A stretch of 9,767 nucleotides of DNA from Acidobacteriaceae bacterium. Its GTDB lineage: Bacteria; Acidobacteriota; Terriglobia; Bryobacterales; Bryobacteraceae. Position 1 is the first letter of the stretch; each line of letters begins with the position of its first letter. The position numbers and the translations under genes are program-made. Below, piece after piece: positions 6,353 to 9,767 of this stretch. Under the pieces are notes generated by a model, which was given only the letters and a program-made list of their open reading frames with translations, was not told the origin of the DNA and did no database searches. The stretch is taken from positions 1-9,767 of the forward strand of contig JAFARV010000805.1 in NCBI GenBank assembly GCA_019245255.1, read 5' to 3'.

Positions 6353-9300
6353 TTAATCTCCTGCCGCGGGTTCGGGAACCATTCCTGTGCTGTCCGATCT
6401 TCGCTGCCTGAACGCAGCAAATCGCTTTGCCAACTCGTCGAAGAACAGGTAAATCACCGGCGTGGTATAGAGCGTGAGCAACTGACTGAGCAACAGCCCG
6501 CCGATGATGGTGATGCCGAGCGGACGCCGTAGCTCCGACCCGGTTCCCGTGCCGAACGCAAGCGGCACTGCGCCCAGCAGCGCTGCCATCGTGGTCATCA
6601 TGATCGGACGGAAGCGGAGCAAAGAAGCTTGATAAATCGAGTCGTATGGAGACTTTCCCTCGTGCCGCTCGGCATCTAGCGCGAAGTCGATCATCATGAT
6701 CGCGTTCTTCTTGACAATGCCGATCAACAGCACAATGCCGATAATCGCGACCACCGTCAACTCGTTTCTGCAAATGATCAAAGCCAGCAACGCGCCGACA
6801 CCTGCTGACGGAAGAGTGGAAAGAATCGTGACCGGGTGTATGTAGCTCTCGTACAGCACGCCGAGCACGATATACACCGTCACTAGCGCGGCCAGAATCA
6901 GAATCGGTTCATTGGTCAGCGAAGCAACGAAGGCCTGCGCTGTCCCCTGGAACGAAGCTTGCATCGCGGCAGGCGTCGGCATCTCATGTTCCACCTTGCG
7001 AATTGCAGTCACAGCTTCGCCCAGCGCCGCGTTCGGCGCCAGATTGAAGGACACCGTAGTGGCGGGAAATTGCCCAAGATGGCTGATCAGTATGGGCGTC
7101 GACGTATTCGTGTATTCGGTGAACGCCTTCAGTGGAACCGGATTCACCCCTGTGCCTTTGATGTAAATGTCGTCCAAATGGCTGGGATTGGTTTGGAATT
7201 GCGGCAGGACCTCGAGAATGACGTGGTATTGATTTAGCTGCGTAAATAGCGTCGAGACCTGCCGCTGTCCAAATGCGTCGTAAAGCGCTGCATCCACGGT
7301 CGAAGCCGTAATCCCGACCCGCATTGCGGTCTTGCGATCGATTGAAATAGCAGTATTCAAGCCGCGCGTCTGCAAATCGCTTGCAACATCTGAAAGTGCG
7401 GGTAGCTGCTTCAATCGCGCAACAAACGCCGCCGTATACCGGGAAAGTTCGTCCGGGTTTGGGTCTTCCAGCGTGTACTGGAACTCCGTGCGGCTGACGA
7501 TATCTTCCACTGTCAAATCCTGCACTGGCTGCATGTACAATGTGATTCCGTCGATCTTCGCCAGATCCGGTTTCAGCCGGCGAATGATATCCGATGCGCT
7601 CCCGCTACGCTGGCTCTTAGGCCTCAGATTGATCAATAGCCGGCCGTTGTTCAGTGTTGAATTCGTTCCATCCACGCCGATGAATGACGAGAGGCTCTCG
7701 ACAGCCGGATCTCTCAGCACAACCGCTGCAACGCGCTGCTGCAGTTCCGACATATGCGGAAAAGAAACGCTCTGATCGGCTTCGGTGATTCCCTGAATCT
7801 CACCGGTGTCCTGCACAGGGAAGAAACCTTTCGGAATCGCAATGTAAAGCAGGACAGTGATGACGAGAGTTGCGACCGCCACCATCAGTGTCAGCGTGCG
7901 ATGATCAAGCACCCACTTCAGAGTTCTGCCGTAGAATGCGATTGTCTTTTCAAATGCTGCTTCCGATGCCCGGTAGAGTCGGCCCTGCTGTTGCTCTGGT
8001 TTGTGGCGGAGCAGTCTGGAACAAAGCATCGGTGTGAGCGTCAGTGACACCACCGCGGAGATGATGATCGTCACCGCGAGAGTGACCGCGAATTCTCGGA
8101 AGAGGCGGCCTGTGATGTCGCCCATGAACAGCAGCGGAATCAACACCGCTATCAGCGAGATGGTCAGAGATACGATCGTGAAGCCAATCTGCTCGGCTCC
8201 CTTGAGTGCTGCTGGGAGCGGCTGTTCACCCTCCTCCACATAGCGCACGATGTTTTCGATCATGACAATCGCGTCATCGACAACGAAACCCGTCGAAATC
8301 GTGAGTGCCATCAGTGTCAGATTGTTCAGGCTGTACCCAAGCAAATACATCGCCGCAAACGTCCCTACCAGCGACAGAGGCACCGCGACGCTCGGAATGA
8401 AAGTCGCCGCCAGATTGCGCAGGAAAACGAACATGACCATCACAACCAGCGCAATGCAGAGCATCAGTTCGAACTCGACGTCGGCTACCGATGCGCGGAC
8501 CGTTAGGGTGCGGTCTGTCAGGGGAGTGACCGTAATGGCCGACGGGATGGTTGCCTTCAGGCGCGGAAGCAGCGCCTGCACGCGATCCACAACCTGAATG
8601 ATGTTTGCGCCTGGCTGCCGTTGGATATTCACGATCACGGCCGCCACATTGTTCATCCATGCCGCCTGATGTTCGTTTTCGACACCGTCGAGAACCGTCG
8701 CGAGGTCCTTCAACATCACCGGCGCGCCATTCTTGTAGGCGACGATGACATTGTTGTACTCTTTTGCGCTCAACAGCTGATCGTTGGCGTTGATCTGATA
8801 TGCTTGGTGCGGTCCGTCAAAGCTCCCCTTCGCGGACGATAAGCTGGTTGCATCGAGTGCTGTGTGCAGGTCCTCCAGGTTGAGACCGTAGGAGGCAAGC
8901 TGTGTGGGATTCGCCTGTATTCGCACAGCCGGCTTCTGCCCGCCGCTAATGGTTACCGCACCCACACCCGAAAGCTGAGAAATCTTTTGCGCCAGCCGCG
9001 TGTCGGCGAAGTCCTCCACCTGCTGCAATGGCATGTTCTGCGAGGTCAAAGCGAGCGTGAGTATGGGTGCATCAGCCGGATTCGTCTTTGTGTAAACCGG
9101 CGGCATCGGTAGATCGCGCGGCAGAAACGCCTGCGATGCATTTATCGCCGCCTGTACTTCCTGTTCGGCAACGTCGATATCGAGTGAAAGAGTGAACTGT
9201 AACGTAATGACCGATGCGCCTTGCGAACTCGTCGAAAGCATCTGGTTCAGGCCTGGAACTTCTCCCATCTGGCGTTCCAGCGGAGCCGTGACTGCCGACG

Positions 9301-9478
9301 CCACAACATCGGGGCTTGCTCCGGGATAGAACGTCAGGACCTGAATCGTCGGATAATCGACCTCCGGAAGTGCCGAGACCGGCAGCTGCTTGTAAGCAAC
9401 GATCCCGACCAGCAGGATCGCTGCCATCAGCAGCGAAGTCGCGATCGGCCGAAGAATAAAGGGCCGCGATGGGCTCAT
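6353..9478 (-). CDS. mdtB: RND multidrug efflux permease, MdtB-like
   Basis: This is the first of two paralogous inner-membrane RND permeases, 1041 residues, close to E. coli MdtB (1040). Stretches shared with MdtB as I remember it include RPFILRPIATSLLM, LPVSALPEVDYPTIQVLT, SAVTAPLERQ, GASVITLQF, DVAEQEVQAAINA, SFIGVDGTN and NQYHVILE. The relay residues are present: D401-D402 in TM4 (GFVVDDAIVMIEN), K924 in TM10, and R955 and T962 in TM11. Twelve membrane segments and two large periplasmic loops are in the expected places. The ATG at 9478 overlaps the adaptor stop by 4 nt (ATGA), with GGGA 7 nt upstream. The B-type signature (SALPEVDYP, DVAEQEV) differs from the C-type downstream (SPLPQVDFP, DAAARDV), so the two are old paralogues rather than a recent tandem copy. 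Confidence 0.95.
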   Translation of the reverse strand: MSPSRPFILRPIATSLLMAAILLVGIVAYKQLPVSALPEVDYPTIQVLTFYPGASPDVVASAVTAPLERQMGEVPGLNQMLSTSSQGASVITLQFTLSLDIDVAEQEVQAAINASQAFLPRDLPMPPVYTKTNPADAPILTLALTSQNMPLQQVEDFADTRLAQKISQLSGVGAVTISGGQKPAVRIQANPTQLASYGLNLEDLHTALDATSLSSAKGSFDGPHQAYQINANDQLLSAKEYNNVIVAYKNGAPVMLKDLATVLDGVENEHQAAWMNNVAAVIVNIQRQPGANIIQVVDRVQALLPRLKATIPSAITVTPLTDRTLTVRASVADVEFELMLCIALVVMVMFVFLRNLAATFIPSVAVPLSLVGTFAAMYLLGYSLNNLTLMALTISTGFVVDDAIVMIENIVRYVEEGEQPLPAALKGAEQIGFTIVSLTISLIAVLIPLLFMGDITGRLFREFAVTLAVTIIISAVVSLTLTPMLCSRLLRHKPEQQQGRLYRASEAAFEKTIAFYGRTLKWVLDHRTLTLMVAVATLVITVLLYIAIPKGFFPVQDTGEIQGITEADQSVSFPHMSELQQRVAAVVLRDPAVESLSSFIGVDGTNSTLNNGRLLINLRPKSQRSGSASDIIRRLKPDLAKIDGITLYMQPVQDLTVEDIVSRTEFQYTLEDPNPDELSRYTAAFVARLKQLPALSDVASDLQTRGLNTAISIDRKTAMRVGITASTVDAALYDAFGQRQVSTLFTQLNQYHVILEVLPQFQTNPSHLDDIYIKGTGVNPVPLKAFTEYTNTSTPILISHLGQFPATTVSFNLAPNAALGEAVTAIRKVEHEMPTPAAMQASFQGTAQAFVASLTNEPILILAALVTVYIVLGVLYESYIHPVTILSTLPSAGVGALLALIICRNELTVVAIIGIVLLIGIVKKNAIMMIDFALDAERHEGKSPYDSIYQASLLRFRPIMMTTMAALLGAVPLAFGTGTGSELRRPLGITIIGGLLLSQLLTLYTTPVIYLFFDELAKRFAAFRQRRSDSTGMVPEPAAGD
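6358..6362 (-). promoter_or_regulatory. Ribosome binding site of mdtC, fixes a GTG start
   Basis: The minus strand reads AGGAG followed by ATTAACCG and GTG. The perfect AGGAG with an 8-nt spacer sits in the last codons of mdtB and decides for the GTG at 6349 over any internal ATG. Confidence 0.75.
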
Positions 9479-9767
9479 TTCGAATTCCCAGGTTGCGGAT
9501 TCTGCCGATTTCGATTAATTTGCTGGTTTGCCGTGCCCTGTTGCGCCTGGGGTGACTGCGACTGATTCGGTTCGCCCGTACGCGGCGCACGAGCACTGGA
9601 ACTGTTCGGCTCGGGTGCTGCCGGTGATTGGCTCTCCTGCTGCTCTCCAACTGCCTGCGTCTCTGCTGCTGGTCCCGCCCCCGCTGGCGCTGCCGGTACT
9701 CGCCGGATCGCCACTTTCGCGCCGTCTGTCAGACGATCGAACCCATCCGTGACCAGTGTTTCGCCCG
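9475..9767 (-). CDS. mdtA: RND periplasmic adaptor (MdtA-type), C-terminal fragment
   Basis: Only the last 97 codons are visible; the gene enters from the right edge, and the first full codon is at 9765-9763. The fragment opens with GETLVTDGFDRLTDGAKVAI, which matches the final beta strands of the membrane-proximal domain of membrane fusion proteins (E. coli MdtA has VVIDGIDRLTEGAKVEV). About 73 further residues rich in Ala, Pro, Gln, Ser and Asn follow (residues 25-97 of the fragment), with no predicted fold. The GTG at 9714 is an internal Val codon, not a start. The stop TGA overlaps the mdtB start as ATGA. In the family this protein bridges the permease and the outer-membrane duct and is usually lipid- or signal-anchored at its N-terminus, which is not visible here. 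Confidence 0.88.
   Translation of the reverse strand, partial: GETLVTDGFDRLTDGAKVAIRRVPAAPAGAGPAAETQAVGEQQESQSPAAPEPNSSSARAPRTGEPNQSQSPQAQQGTANQQINRNRQNPQPGNSK
9486..9489 (-). promoter_or_regulatory. Ribosome binding site of mdtB
   Basis: The minus strand reads GGGAATTCGAA before ATG. GGGA lies 7 nt from the start codon, inside the 3' end of the adaptor gene, supporting the ATG at 9478. Confidence 0.5.

Noticed and set aside
6114..6773. Minus-strand open frame of 219 codons spanning the mdtB/mdtC junction
   Set aside because: It overlaps both permease genes in another frame and has no domain; a shadow frame.
9475..9714. Independent 79-codon gene starting at GTG 9714
   Set aside because: The frame continues to the window edge with adaptor-family sequence (DGFDRLTDGAKVAI); the GTG is an internal Val codon.

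Overview
The window is almost entirely coding and reads as a chromosomal stretch of a Gram-negative bacterium, most likely Acidobacteriota. That phylum is inferred from the look of the DNA polymerase III delta' fragment and of the unusual Hfq-like protein. It is also inferred from moderate-to-high GC and an RND operon ending in a lipoprotein outer-membrane factor. I could not run a search, so the phylum is a judgement rather than a result.

Layout: (1) Bases 2-907, plus strand: the C-terminal 301 codons of holB (DNA polymerase III delta'), running in from outside the window. (2) Bases 911-1249, plus strand: a 112-residue Hfq/Sm-like protein starting 3 nt after the holB stop. (3) Bases 1250-1290: a 41-bp convergent gap without a convincing terminator. 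(4) Bases 1291-9767, minus strand: one tightly packed operon read right to left. Its genes are the C-terminal end of an MdtA-type periplasmic adaptor, MdtB-like and MdtC-like RND permeases, a 91-residue STAS-like protein, and a NodT/OprM-type outer-membrane lipoprotein. There is no non-coding stretch above 300 bp, no RNA gene, mobile element, CRISPR array or long repeat.

How the genes work together: the minus-strand operon encodes a complete tripartite efflux machine. It has an adaptor, two different inner-membrane permeases of the type that form the MdtB/MdtC heterotrimer in E. coli, and its own exit duct. In E. coli the mdt operon lacks a duct gene and uses TolC. Gene junctions overlap by 4 nt, are separated by 3 nt and 8 nt, then overlap by 1 nt, which suggests coupled translation from a promoter to the right of the window. 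The odd member is the small STAS-like gene between the second permease and the duct. It is the best candidate here for something not yet described, although its function cannot be read from sequence. The second point of interest is the Hfq-like protein, which keeps the Sm fold signature and the Lys-His of Sm2 but lacks several canonical RNA-contact residues.
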